From positions 3,968,001 through 4,032,000 of the forward strand of contig NZ_VIWW01000001.1 of assembly GCF_007829885.1 (NCBI RefSeq): a stretch of 64,000 nt of DNA. The letters are read 5' to 3'. Of this stretch, positions 8,425 to 16,317 are shown piece by piece. The translations under genes were made by a program, and so were the position numbers. The first letter of the stretch is position 1; the number at the start of each line of letters is the position of its first letter. The notes beneath the pieces were generated by a model, which was not told the DNA's origin, ran no database searches, and saw only the letters and a list, made by a program, of their open reading frames with translations. Origin of the DNA: Streptomyces brevispora (GTDB taxonomy: Bacteria; Actinomycetota; Actinomycetes; Streptomycetales; Streptomycetaceae).

Positions 8425-9321
8425 GTGCTGAGTCGCGCAGGGTGGCGCGGCAGTGGTGACCAGCTGCGATTCGTGACAGCAGGGCAGGTTGAGGGAGTGC
8501 TGGGGGACGACGCGGGGCTTACCGCCGCGGTGCTCGCGGCGCAGGACGGGGACGAAGACGCCTTCCGTACTGTGTACCGCGCGGTGCAGCCGCGGTTGCT
8601 GGGCTACATAAGGACGCTGGTGGGGGAGCCGGACGCCGAGGACGTGGCGTCCGAGTCCTGGCTCCAGATAGCGCGCGACCTCGACCGGTTCAGCGGTGAC
8701 GCGGACCGGTTCCGGGGCTGGGCGGCGCGGATAGCGCGTAACCGTTCCCTGGACCATCTACGGATGCGCGGCAGGCGGCCGGCGGTCGGCGGTGACGAGA
8801 CGGAACTCTCCGAGAAACCCGCCGAGTCCGACACGGCCACCGAGGCGATCGAGGCCCTGGCCACCGGTCGCACCATGTCGCTCATCGCCCAGCTGCCGCA
8901 GGACCAGGCCGAGGCGGTGGTGCTGCGTGTGGTGGTCGGTCTCGACGCGAAGAGCGCGGCGCAGACACTGGGCAAACGGCCGGGTGCGGTACGCACCGCC
9001 GCCCACCGCGGACTGAAGCGGCTCGCCGAACTGCTGCGGGCGGACAGCGCGGACGGCATGGAGCATCCGGGGGACGGGGACGATCTGCCGGCCGCGGACC
9101 GCGCGGAGAGCGGCCGTCCGCACGGCGGCGCCCCGGCCGACGGGGTCGGTGTGCCCAGGGGGCCGGCCGACGCCGCGGCCCCGGCGCAGCCCCCGCGCGG
9201 CAACGCGGCAGGCCGGACGGCGGAACTCGGCGCCGTACCCGCGCAACGGCTTTCCCGCACCGGCCTGGTGGCGCCCGCCGGTGTGACGCATTCGCGTCTG
9301 TGGACGCAGAAGGACATGTGA
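8425..9321 (+). CDS. ECF-family RNA polymerase sigma factor
   Basis: This is an extracytoplasmic-function sigma factor. Region 2 spans about residues 40-105 (AFRTVYRAVQPRLLGYIRTLVGEPDAEDVASESWLQIARDL, with the RNSLDHLR-type end), and region 4 about 150-205 (SLIAQLPQDQAEAVVLRVVVGLDAKSAAQTLGKRPGAVRTAAHRGLKRL). A roughly 90-residue Pro/Ala/Gly-rich tail follows. GTG 8425 is preceded by AAGGA; a second GTG at 8497 is possible but has poor spacing. The stop overlaps the next start (TGATG), so it is co-translated with a membrane protein that is the probable anti-sigma factor. Confidence 0.9.
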   Translation: MLSRAGWRGSGDQLRFVTAGQVEGVLGDDAGLTAAVLAAQDGDEDAFRTVYRAVQPRLLGYIRTLVGEPDAEDVASESWLQIARDLDRFSGDADRFRGWAARIARNRSLDHLRMRGRRPAVGGDETELSEKPAESDTATEAIEALATGRTMSLIAQLPQDQAEAVVLRVVVGLDAKSAAQTLGKRPGAVRTAAHRGLKRLAELLRADSADGMEHPGDGDDLPAADRAESGRPHGGAPADGVGVPRGPADAAAPAQPPRGNAAGRTAELGAVPAQRLSRTGLVAPAGVTHSRLWTQKDM

Positions 9322-10502
9322 TGGCCGACGAGCAGGACGAATGGCTTGACAGGGAAGCGGCGGAGAGAATACTCCGCCGCGAACCGGTCGATCCTGCCGA
9401 CGGCCGGCCGGCACCGGAGGCCGAGAGGCTCGCGGCCGCGCTGAACGCCGCGGCCCGGTCCGCCCGCCCGGCCACCGGTGAACTCCCCGGCGAGGCCGCC
9501 GCGCTGGCCGCCTTCCGCGCCGCCCCCCGTACCCGCTCCGCGGCCGCGCGGGCGGACCGGGCGCAGGCCGCGGGGGCGGACGGGATCGACGAGGCCGGCC
9601 AGCTCGCACCCGTACACATAGGCCGGGCCGCCTCCGGCAACGGGGCCGGTGCCGCGGGTTCGCGCGGCACCCGTCCGCAGCGCTGGAGCCGGCCCGTCCG
9701 CTTCGGCCTGGTCGCCTCGCTCGCGTGCTGCGCGATCGGCGGGGTCGCGGTGGCCGCCGGGACCGGGGTGCTGCCCGGCCCGTTCGGCCGGCACGACCCG
9801 TCGCCGGCGACCTCGGTGTCGGCAGCCGCCTCGCCCGAGGAGCTCGGCTCCGGCCTCACCGCCGACGACGGGACGCCCGAGCCGAAGTCCGGCTCCCCGA
9901 GCACGCGGAGCGCGTCACCGGACACCTCGGAATCCGCCCGCCCCGGCGGGAAGGCCGCCACCGGCCCCGGCGGCAGCGGCCCCACCGCCCCGGGCCCCGA
10001 CGGCGGGACCGCCACCGCCACCGGACAGCCCCGAGACCCGGCGAACGGCTCCTCGGAGGGCGCCGGCGGCACGGATGACGGCGACGGCGCCGGACAGCCC
10101 GGCACCTCCCCGCCCGACACGTCCGGCAACTGGCGCGCCAAGACCCTGAAGGCCTGCCGTGACTACCGCGACGGCACGCTCGACGACGACCGCAGACGCC
10201 GCCTCGAAGCGCTGGCCAAGGGCGCCCGCAACCTGGACCGGTTCTGCGACCGGATGCTCGACGACGCCGACGGCCAGGGCCGGGGCAGGAACGGCGAAAA
10301 CGGCGGCGATTCGGACGGCGACGGTGACTCGGACGGCGACTCGCCGGGCTCCGGTTCGGGCTCCCTCCCGTCGATCGGGTTCTCCGTCGCGTCCCCGCCG
10401 CCCCAGCAGCCGACCGCCGTCGCCGCCGGCACGGACCCCGGAACGGCGGACTCCAACGTCTCGACGCCGGCGGCGCCGGGCACCCCGGTCGAGGCCCGCT
10501 GA
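9321..10502 (+). CDS. Putative membrane anti-sigma factor of the preceding ECF sigma
   Basis: The 393-residue protein has a cytoplasmic N-terminal part (about 1-130), one membrane span near residues 135-155 (FGLVASLACCAIGGVAVAAGTG) and a long external part. That external part is low-complexity Ser/Pro/Gly/Thr, followed by a compact segment with two cysteines (TLKACRDYRDGTLDDDRRRR to NLDRFCDRMLDD). After this come Asp-Gly repeats (DSDGDGDSDGD) and a Pro-rich end. No zinc-binding HxxxCxxC motif of ZAS anti-sigma factors is present, so the assignment rests on topology and the one-base overlap with the sigma gene. The Asp/Gly repeats resemble calcium-binding loops, but this is speculative. Confidence 0.65.
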   Translation: MADEQDEWLDREAAERILRREPVDPADGRPAPEAERLAAALNAAARSARPATGELPGEAAALAAFRAAPRTRSAAARADRAQAAGADGIDEAGQLAPVHIGRAASGNGAGAAGSRGTRPQRWSRPVRFGLVASLACCAIGGVAVAAGTGVLPGPFGRHDPSPATSVSAAASPEELGSGLTADDGTPEPKSGSPSTRSASPDTSESARPGGKAATGPGGSGPTAPGPDGGTATATGQPRDPANGSSEGAGGTDDGDGAGQPGTSPPDTSGNWRAKTLKACRDYRDGTLDDDRRRRLEALAKGARNLDRFCDRMLDDADGQGRGRNGENGGDSDGDGDSDGDSPGSGSGSLPSIGFSVASPPPQQPTAVAAGTDPGTADSNVSTPAAPGTPVEAR

Positions 10503-10720
10503 CCCCTCGCTCCGCCCCGCCCGCGAACGGGTGTGACGTTTTTCGGCCGACAGGCGCAGTACGGAGTGAGCCGACTGGTCATCGGCAGCGTCCTGAGCCG
10601 GGGTTCCCCCCGTACCCACGGCTCGGCGCACTGGCGCGGGCGGGATACGTTCCCCCGGTCCCGCCCGCGCCCCTCAAGTCCTCCGGGTCCGGCCCGGCAC
10701 TCACGGCCTTCCCCCGAGCC

Positions 10721-10820
10721 GCTCCCCGTGGACGCCGGCCACCAGCCGTGGACGTCGGCTGCTACCCGTAGACGACGACCGTTACCCGCAGACGTCGGTC
10801 GTTACCCGTAGACGACGACC
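10721..10820. repeat. Five tandem 20-bp units at the 3' end of the L,D-transpeptidase gene
   Basis: Five abutting 20-base units run from 10721 to 10820, each a diverged copy of the next. The unit at 10801-10820 includes the gene's own last codons (VVVYG) and TAA stop on the minus strand. The units at 10761-10780 and 10781-10800 are near-identical copies, and the outer two are more decayed. The array therefore looks like stepwise duplication of the gene's 3' end into the downstream spacer. The remaining gap from 10503 to 10720 shows nothing else I can name. Confidence 0.85.
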
Positions 10821-11716
10821 TTGTCGCCGTTGTGGACCTGGGCGAACAGCGAGGCGATCTTCCCCTCGTCCCGGACGTTGACGCAGCCGTGCGAGGCGCC
10901 GTTGTAACCGCGGGCCGCGAAGTCCGAGGAGTAGTGCACCGCCTGGCCGCCGCTGAAGAACATCGCGTACGGCATGGCCGAGTGGTAGATCGTCGACACA
11001 TGGTGCCGGGACTTCCAGTAGACGGAGAAGGTGCCTTCGCGGGTCGGCGTGTACTGCGAGCCGAACCGCACGTCCATCGACGAGAGGACCTTGCCGTCGA
11101 TCATCCAGGACAGCGACCGGCTGTTCTTGCTGATGCAGATCACCCGGCCCGTCATGCAGCGCTTGTCCGGCTTCGCGACCGGGCGGGTGGTCGGCGGGTC
11201 CAGCTCCGCGGCCGTCGGCACGTGCGTCATACCGAGCAGCTTCTGCCAGGTGAGCGTGTCGGCCTTCCCCGTACGGGTCAGCCCGCGCTTGCCCTGGAAC
11301 GACTGCACGGCGGCGACCGTGACGGTGCCGTAGTAGCCCGTGGGGCTGCGGTCGAAGTGGCCGATCTGGCGCAGCCGGGCCTGGAGCTCGCGCACCTGCT
11401 TGCCCTGCGAGCCGCTCGCCATCAGCACCTTGCCCTGCGGGTCGGGCGGGGGCGTGGACCTCGGCGGTGTGCTCGGCTCCGGGCTGCCGGACGGCGTCGC
11501 CGTCACCGTGCCGTCCGCGCCGGGCTTGGCGTCGTCGGTGGGTTCGGCGCTCGTCGGCGCCGGCGGCGCGGCGGACGGGGTGCTGCCCGCCGCCTGCGGT
11601 CCGCACCCGGTGGTCACCGCGGTCAGCGCGAGTACGGCGACTGCCGCGGTGGCCGCCGCGGCACCCCGGCCGCCCCCGTGCGCGTGGCCGCGCCCGGTCC
11701 TCTTGGTGCGTATCAT
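10802..11716 (-). CDS. L,D-transpeptidase lipoprotein (YkuD, peptidoglycan-binding)
   Basis: This predicted lipoprotein of 304 residues probably makes 3-3 cross-links in peptidoglycan or attaches wall components. The signal peptide ends in a lipobox (TAVTTGCG), so the cysteine near residue 38 would be lipidated. A Pro/Ser/Thr-rich linker leads to a peptidoglycan-binding domain (about 95-165, QGKQVRELQARLRQIGHF). The YkuD catalytic domain then follows with HYSSDF..., and its active-site motif SHGCVNVR carries the nucleophilic cysteine near the C-terminus. A tandem repeat array begins in its last codons. The mutase gene diverges upstream. Confidence 0.9.
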   Translation of the reverse strand: MIRTKRTGRGHAHGGGRGAAAATAAVAVLALTAVTTGCGPQAAGSTPSAAPPAPTSAEPTDDAKPGADGTVTATPSGSPEPSTPPRSTPPPDPQGKVLMASGSQGKQVRELQARLRQIGHFDRSPTGYYGTVTVAAVQSFQGKRGLTRTGKADTLTWQKLLGMTHVPTAAELDPPTTRPVAKPDKRCMTGRVICISKNSRSLSWMIDGKVLSSMDVRFGSQYTPTREGTFSVYWKSRHHVSTIYHSAMPYAMFFSGGQAVHYSSDFAARGYNGASHGCVNVRDEGKIASLFAQVHNGDKVVVYG

Positions 11717-11859
11717 CTCGGCCCCCTGGGTCTCCGGTATCTCATAGGACGGATTCCCGCTCCGCCCGGTTGCCGAATCCCGCGCATGATGAGGAAATCG
11801 TTAGCGGGCACCCGAGGGCCTCAGGTTTCCGCATCGGCTACCGGCGGGAGGCGCAGCGG

Positions 11860-13440
11860 ATGACACGCGAGTCGGAGTCGGGACTGCCCATCGAGCCGGT
11901 CTACGGACCGGACGCGCTCGACGGATGGGACCCCGCGGAGAAACTGGGGGAGCCGGGCGGCTACCCGTACACACGCGGCGTGTACCCGTCGATGTACACC
12001 GGCCGCCCGTGGACGATGCGCCAGTACGCGGGCTTCGGCACGGCCGCCGAGTCCAACCGCCGGTACAAGCAGCTCATCGCCCACGGCACCACGGGCCTGT
12101 CCGTCGCCTTCGACCTGCCCACCCAGATGGGCCACGACTCCGACGCGGCCATCGCGTCCGGCGAGGTCGGCAAGGTCGGCGTGGCGATCGACTCGGTCGA
12201 CGACATGCGGGTGCTGTTCGACGGGATCCCGCTGGACCGGGTCTCCACCTCGATGACGATCAACTCCCCGGCCGCGCTGCTCCTGCTGATGTACCAGCTG
12301 GTGGCCGAGGACCAGGGGGTGTCCGCGCGGCAGCTGACCGGCACCGTCCAGAACGACGTGCTCAAGGAGTACATCGCCCGCGGCACGTACATCTTCCCGC
12401 CGGGGCCCTCGCTGCGGCTGACCGCCGACATCTTCCGGTACTGCCGGGCCGAGATCCCGAGGTGGAACACCATCTCGATCTCCGGCTACCACATGGCGGA
12501 GGCCGGGGCCACGCCCGCGCAGGAGATCGCCTTCACGCTCGCGGACGGCATCGAGTACGTCCGTACCGCCGTCGCGGCCGGAATGGACGTCGACGACTTC
12601 GCCCCGCGGCTCTCCTTCTTCTTCGTCGCCCGTACGACGATCCTGGAGGAGGTCGCCAAGTTCCGTGCCGCCCGCCGGATCTGGGCGAGGGTGATGAAGG
12701 AGGAGTTCGGCGCGGAGAACCCCAAGTCGCTGATGCTGCGCTTCCACACCCAGACCGCGGGCGTCCAGCTCACCGCCCAGCAGCCCGAGGTCAACCTGGT
12801 GCGCGTCGCGGTACAGGGCCTGGCCGCGGTCCTGGGCGGCACCCAGTCCCTCCACACCAACTCCTTCGACGAGGCCATCGCGCTCCCGACCGACAAGTCC
12901 GCCCGGCTCGCGCTGCGCACCCAGCAGGTCCTGGCGTACGAGACGGACGTGACGGCCACCGTCGACCCGTTCGCGGGCAGTTACGCGGTCGAGCGGATGA
13001 CGGACGACATCGAGGCCGCGGCCCTGGAGCTGATGCTCAGGGTCGAGGACATGGGCGGCGCCGTCAGCGCGATCGAGCGCGGCTTCCAGAAGAACGAGAT
13101 CGAGCTCAGCGCCTACCGCGCCGCCCTGGAGACGGACAGCGCCGAGCGGGTCGTCGTCGGCGTCAACCGCTTCCGGCTCGACGAGGAGGAGCCGTACGAG
13201 CCGCTCCGCGTCGACCCGGAGATCGAGGCCCGGCAGGCGGCCCGGCTGACACTGCTGCGCGCCGAACGCGACCGGGGCGCGGTGGACACGGCCCTGGCCG
13301 CCCTGCGGAGGGCGGCCGCGGGAACGGACAACGTGCTGTACCCGATGAAGGACGCGCTCAGGGCCCGCGCCACGGTGGGCGAGGTCTGCGACGCGCTCCG
13401 GGAGGTGTGGGGGACGTACGTGCCGGCGGACGCGTTCTGA
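11860..13440 (+). CDS. Methylmalonyl-CoA mutase-type acyl-CoA mutase, catalytic subunit
   Basis: The 526-residue protein is the TIM-barrel half of a coenzyme-B12 acyl-CoA mutase interconverting branched and linear acyl-CoA esters. Conserved stretches include YTRGVYPSMYTGRPWT, RQYAGFGTAAESN, SVAFDLPTQMGHDSD and GGTQSLHTNSFDEA. The residues that separate methylmalonyl-CoA from isobutyryl-CoA mutase (Tyr in RQYAGF, Arg in EYVRTAV) are of the methylmalonyl type, and the catalytic histidine is present in RFHTQT. The C-terminal B12-binding domain is absent, so a separate small subunit elsewhere is needed. GGGAGG precedes the ATG by about 9 bases. The longer open frame upstream is a shadow. Confidence 0.9.
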   Translation: MTRESESGLPIEPVYGPDALDGWDPAEKLGEPGGYPYTRGVYPSMYTGRPWTMRQYAGFGTAAESNRRYKQLIAHGTTGLSVAFDLPTQMGHDSDAAIASGEVGKVGVAIDSVDDMRVLFDGIPLDRVSTSMTINSPAALLLLMYQLVAEDQGVSARQLTGTVQNDVLKEYIARGTYIFPPGPSLRLTADIFRYCRAEIPRWNTISISGYHMAEAGATPAQEIAFTLADGIEYVRTAVAAGMDVDDFAPRLSFFFVARTTILEEVAKFRAARRIWARVMKEEFGAENPKSLMLRFHTQTAGVQLTAQQPEVNLVRVAVQGLAAVLGGTQSLHTNSFDEAIALPTDKSARLALRTQQVLAYETDVTATVDPFAGSYAVERMTDDIEAAALELMLRVEDMGGAVSAIERGFQKNEIELSAYRAALETDSAERVVVGVNRFRLDEEEPYEPLRVDPEIEARQAARLTLLRAERDRGAVDTALAALRRAAAGTDNVLYPMKDALRARATVGEVCDALREVWGTYVPADAF

Positions 13441-13491
13441 CACCGGCACCCCGGGGCCGGGTTGTCGTACTCGCGTGCGACACTCCGTTTC

Positions 13492-14160
13492 ATGCTGGGT
13501 GTCACTGACCTTCCGACCTATCTCGCCGGTCTGGTGCTGATCGTTCTGCTGCCGGGGCCCAATTCGCTGTACGTGCTGTCCGTCGCCGCCCGGCGCGGGG
13601 TGCGTACCGGCTATGTGGCCGCGGCCGGGGTGTGGACCGGGGACACCGTGCTGATGACGCTGTCGGCGCTGGGTGCCTCGTCGCTGTTGCGGACCACACC
13701 GGTGCTCTTCGCCGTGGTGAAGTTCGCGGGGGCGGGCTATCTGACGTGGCTGGCCATCGGGATGCTGCGGGCCGCGGTGTCCATGTGGCGCGAGCGGCAC
13801 CGGCGGGTGGCCGAGCTGACGGGAGAGGGTGTGGACGGGGCCGAGGCGATGGGCGCCATGGAGCGGCCGTACCGCAGGGCGCTGGTGGTCAGCCTGTTCA
13901 ACCCGAAGGCGATCCTGTTCCTGATCTCGTTCTTCGTGCAGTTCGTCGACCCGGGGTACGCCTATCCGGCGCTCTCCTTCCTGCTGCTGGGCACCCTGCT
14001 CCAGGCGGCCAGCTTCCTGTACCTGTCGATGCTGATATTCGGAGGCACCCGGCTGTCCGCCGCGTTCCGCCGCCGCAAGCGGCTCTCGGCGGGAGCGACT
14101 TCGGCGGCGGGTGTGCTGTTCCTCGGCTTCGCGGCGAAGCTCTCGCTCAGCAACGTCTGA
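13492..14160 (+). CDS. LysE/LeuE-family amino acid exporter
   Basis: This 222-residue integral membrane protein resembles LeuE and RhtB exporters of leucine or other amino acids. The family signature LIVLLPGPNSLYVLSVAARRGVRTGYVAAAGVWTGD lies near the N-terminus, and about six spans are predicted. A second conserved motif is LFNPKAILFLISFFVQF near residue 145. ATG 13492 is preferred over an upstream in-frame start at 13462, which would add ten poorly conserved residues. The gene follows the mutase gene by 51 bases and converges on the monooxygenase gene. The substrate cannot be told from sequence. Confidence 0.88.
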   Translation: MLGVTDLPTYLAGLVLIVLLPGPNSLYVLSVAARRGVRTGYVAAAGVWTGDTVLMTLSALGASSLLRTTPVLFAVVKFAGAGYLTWLAIGMLRAAVSMWRERHRRVAELTGEGVDGAEAMGAMERPYRRALVVSLFNPKAILFLISFFVQFVDPGYAYPALSFLLLGTLLQAASFLYLSMLIFGGTRLSAAFRRRKRLSAGATSAAGVLFLGFAAKLSLSNV

Positions 14161-14209
14161 CCGGGCGGGGCCCGCCCGCACCCGGGCCCATGGCGGCGAA
14201 GGCGGGAAC

Positions 14210-15631
14210 TCAGCCGAGCTCGACTTCGAGGCCCAGCCGTGCCAGGTATCCGGCGAGCCCGGCCGTGTCCTCGCCCGCCCAGCCGATGTAGCCGTCCGGC
14301 CGGATCAGGAACAGTCCCTTGCCGTACGCCTCGTACGCGTCCATGCGGTGCACCCGGACCGCCGGCCCCGCGGACTGCGGCGGGTCCGCTTCGGTGCCGA
14401 CCGCCAGCAGCGTGAAGTGCGGGCCCCGGAAGACGTCGAACAGCCGCTGGTTGCCGGTGGGCCCGTCGGGGGCGCGGTCGCCGGCCTCCAGGACGCCCGC
14501 CCGGCCCGCCGACAGCGGGCCGCCGCGGTAGCCGATGCCCAGCTGCTGGGTGGCCGCGCCGCGCTCCTGCTCGCCGCGGTGGATACGGGTGGACAGGCCG
14601 AGCATCTCGGCGGCGATCGGGCGGCGCTCCTGTTCGTAGCTGTCGAGCAGGGCCGGGGGTGCGCCGTGGTTCAGCACCTGGCCGAGCTTCCAGCCGAGGT
14701 TGTACGTGTCCTGGACGCTGGTGTTCAGGCCCTGCCCGCCCGCCGGGGAGTGCACATGGGCGGCGTCCCCGGCCAGGAAGACCCGTCCGTCGCGGAACCG
14801 GTCGGCCAGCGCGGCGCGCGGCCGGAAGTCGGAGGCCCAGCGGAGCCCGGTGATGTCCCGCGCGTCCAGGTGGGTGCGTTCGGCGACGACCGCGCGCACC
14901 CCCGCCAGGGAGACGTCCGGCTCGCCCCGCTTGAACTGGGCGACCAGCTGGAAGTCCGCCGTGCCGGGCAGCGGGCAGAAGGAGACGAACCCGGAGTCGG
15001 TGTCCAGCATGTGCCAGTTGAGCCGGTCGAGCGCGTCCTCGGCGACCCGCACGTCGGCCACCAGCATCGGGGCCGGGTCCACCGTCTCGCCGGTCATCGC
15101 GATGCCCAGCGCCCGCCGCACCGTGGAGCGTCCGCCGTCCGCCGCGACCAGGTAGGAGGCGCGGACCGGGCCGGTGTTCAGCTGTGCGGTGACCCCGCCG
15201 GCATCCTGGCCGAGGCCGGTCAGCGCGGTCGAGAAGGCGACGTCGCCCCCGAGTTCGCGCAGCCGGGCCAGCAGGATCTCCTGGGTGCGCCACTGCGGCA
15301 GCAGCCACGGCTCCCCGTACGGCTCGGCGTCCGTCGGGGCCGTCACCCGGAACATGCGGTGTTCGCCCAGCCGCTCGCCGTTCCGCCACACCATCCCGAC
15401 CGGCGCCGGACCACCGTGCTCGCGGACCGCGTCGCCGACCCCGAGATCGTCCAGGACCTCCCGGGTGCGGGGCTGGATGCCCTTGCCGCGTGAGCCAGGG
15501 AAGAGCGTGGGCGCCTGCTCCACGAGGAGGGCGGGCACGCCCCGGCGGGCCAGGTCGCAGGCGAGGGCGAGACCGGAGGGGCCGGCGCCGACGACGAGGA
15601 CCCCAGTTTCCTTAACGGTGTTAAGTTTCAT
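14210..15631 (-). CDS. FAD-dependent aromatic monooxygenase (rifampicin/tetracycline monooxygenase-like)
   Basis: This is a class A flavoprotein hydroxylase of 473 residues. It shows the FAD-binding GxGxxG (VLVVGAGPSGLALACDLA), the DG fingerprint VAADGGRSTVRRALG near residue 165, and the second FAD motif RVFLAGDAAHVHSPAGGQGL with NLGWKLG near residue 290. A thioredoxin-like C-terminal domain follows. The family hydroxylates aromatic polyketides or antibiotics. It is transcribed divergently from a TetR regulator, and one of two matching palindromes overlaps its first codons, so it is probably an inducible detoxification or modification enzyme. The natural substrate is unknown. Confidence 0.88.
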   Translation of the reverse strand: MKLNTVKETGVLVVGAGPSGLALACDLARRGVPALLVEQAPTLFPGSRGKGIQPRTREVLDDLGVGDAVREHGGPAPVGMVWRNGERLGEHRMFRVTAPTDAEPYGEPWLLPQWRTQEILLARLRELGGDVAFSTALTGLGQDAGGVTAQLNTGPVRASYLVAADGGRSTVRRALGIAMTGETVDPAPMLVADVRVAEDALDRLNWHMLDTDSGFVSFCPLPGTADFQLVAQFKRGEPDVSLAGVRAVVAERTHLDARDITGLRWASDFRPRAALADRFRDGRVFLAGDAAHVHSPAGGQGLNTSVQDTYNLGWKLGQVLNHGAPPALLDSYEQERRPIAAEMLGLSTRIHRGEQERGAATQQLGIGYRGGPLSAGRAGVLEAGDRAPDGPTGNQRLFDVFRGPHFTLLAVGTEADPPQSAGPAVRVHRMDAYEAYGKGLFLIRPDGYIGWAGEDTAGLAGYLARLGLEVELG

Positions 15632-15661
15632 GGCTGGGAGTCTGCGCTTAACGCTGTTAAA
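15611..15661. promoter_or_regulatory. Twin TetR operators between monooxygenase and regulator genes
   Basis: Two copies of a 15-base palindrome are present: CTTAACGGTGTTAAG at 15611-15625 and CTTAACGCTGTTAAA at 15647-15661, with centres 36 bases apart (same face of the helix after about 3.4 turns). The first overlaps codons 3-7 of the monooxygenase; the second ends 8 bases before the regulator's start. The layout copies the tetA/tetR type of divergent, autoregulated promoter. Binding by the adjacent regulator is inferred. Confidence 0.85.
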
Positions 15662-15669
15662 TTGTCAAG

Positions 15670-16314
15670 GTGGGTACAACGAAGATCGACCGGACACGGG
15701 TGGCCGACACGGCGCTGCGGCTGCTGAACGAGGTGGGCCTGGACGGGCTCAGCCTGCGCGCCATCGCCAAGCAGCTGGACGTCAAGGCGCCCGCGCTCTA
15801 CTGGCACTTCAAGGACAAGCAGGCGCTGCTCGACGAGATGGCCACGGTGATGTACCGCCGGATGCTCGACGAGGACCTGCCCGGGCCGGCCCCGCAGAGC
15901 TGGCAGGACCAGCTCCTCGCGTACAACAGCGGGCTGCGCCGCGCACTGCTGCGCTACCGCGACGGGGCCAAGGTCTACGGGGGCGCGAAGTTCACCGGCA
16001 CCGACCACGCCGACGGGCTCGAAGGCCATCTGCGAACCATGGTCGACGCGGGCTTCGAACTGTGGCAGGCGGTCCGGACGGGCACCACCGCGTACTTGTA
16101 CACGATGGGCTTCGTCAGTGAGGAGCAGGGCGTCCGCCCGATGCCGGACCAGCGGCGCGAGGGCTTCGACGTCGGCGAACGCGCGCAACGGCTGGCGGGC
16201 CACCCGCTCGCGGCGGCGGCCGGTTCCGAGATCTTCGACCACTACGACGAACGCTTCGAGGACGGCCTGCGGCTGATCATCGCGGGCGTCGAGGCGCGCT
16301 ACGGGGTGCGCTGA
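15670..16314 (+). CDS. TetR-family repressor (TetR_C type) of the divergent monooxygenase
   Basis: The 214-residue regulator has an N-terminal helix-turn-helix (LSLRAIAKQLDVKAPALYWHFKDKQALLDEM, about residues 28-60), with the YWHF recognition-helix end typical of tetracycline-repressor-class proteins. A C-terminal TetR_C ligand pocket follows. The GTG start has no good ribosome site, and the operator ends only 8 bases upstream, so the mRNA may be leaderless. Its stop is 3 bases from that of the convergent YfhO-like gene, leaving no room for a terminator. It probably represses both itself and the monooxygenase until an aromatic ligand binds. Confidence 0.9.
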   Translation: MGTTKIDRTRVADTALRLLNEVGLDGLSLRAIAKQLDVKAPALYWHFKDKQALLDEMATVMYRRMLDEDLPGPAPQSWQDQLLAYNSGLRRALLRYRDGAKVYGGAKFTGTDHADGLEGHLRTMVDAGFELWQAVRTGTTAYLYTMGFVSEEQGVRPMPDQRREGFDVGERAQRLAGHPLAAAAGSEIFDHYDERFEDGLRLIIAGVEARYGVR

Positions 16315-16317
16315 GGG

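Noticed and set aside
11821..14181. 786-codon minus-strand open frame opposite the mutase and LysE genes
   Set aside because: It is a codon-bias shadow of two clearly homologous plus-strand genes and has no recognisable domain.
14161..14209. Terminator between LysE and monooxygenase genes
   Set aside because: Only a 6-bp GGGCGG/CCGCCC stem is visible, too weak in such GC-rich DNA to call.
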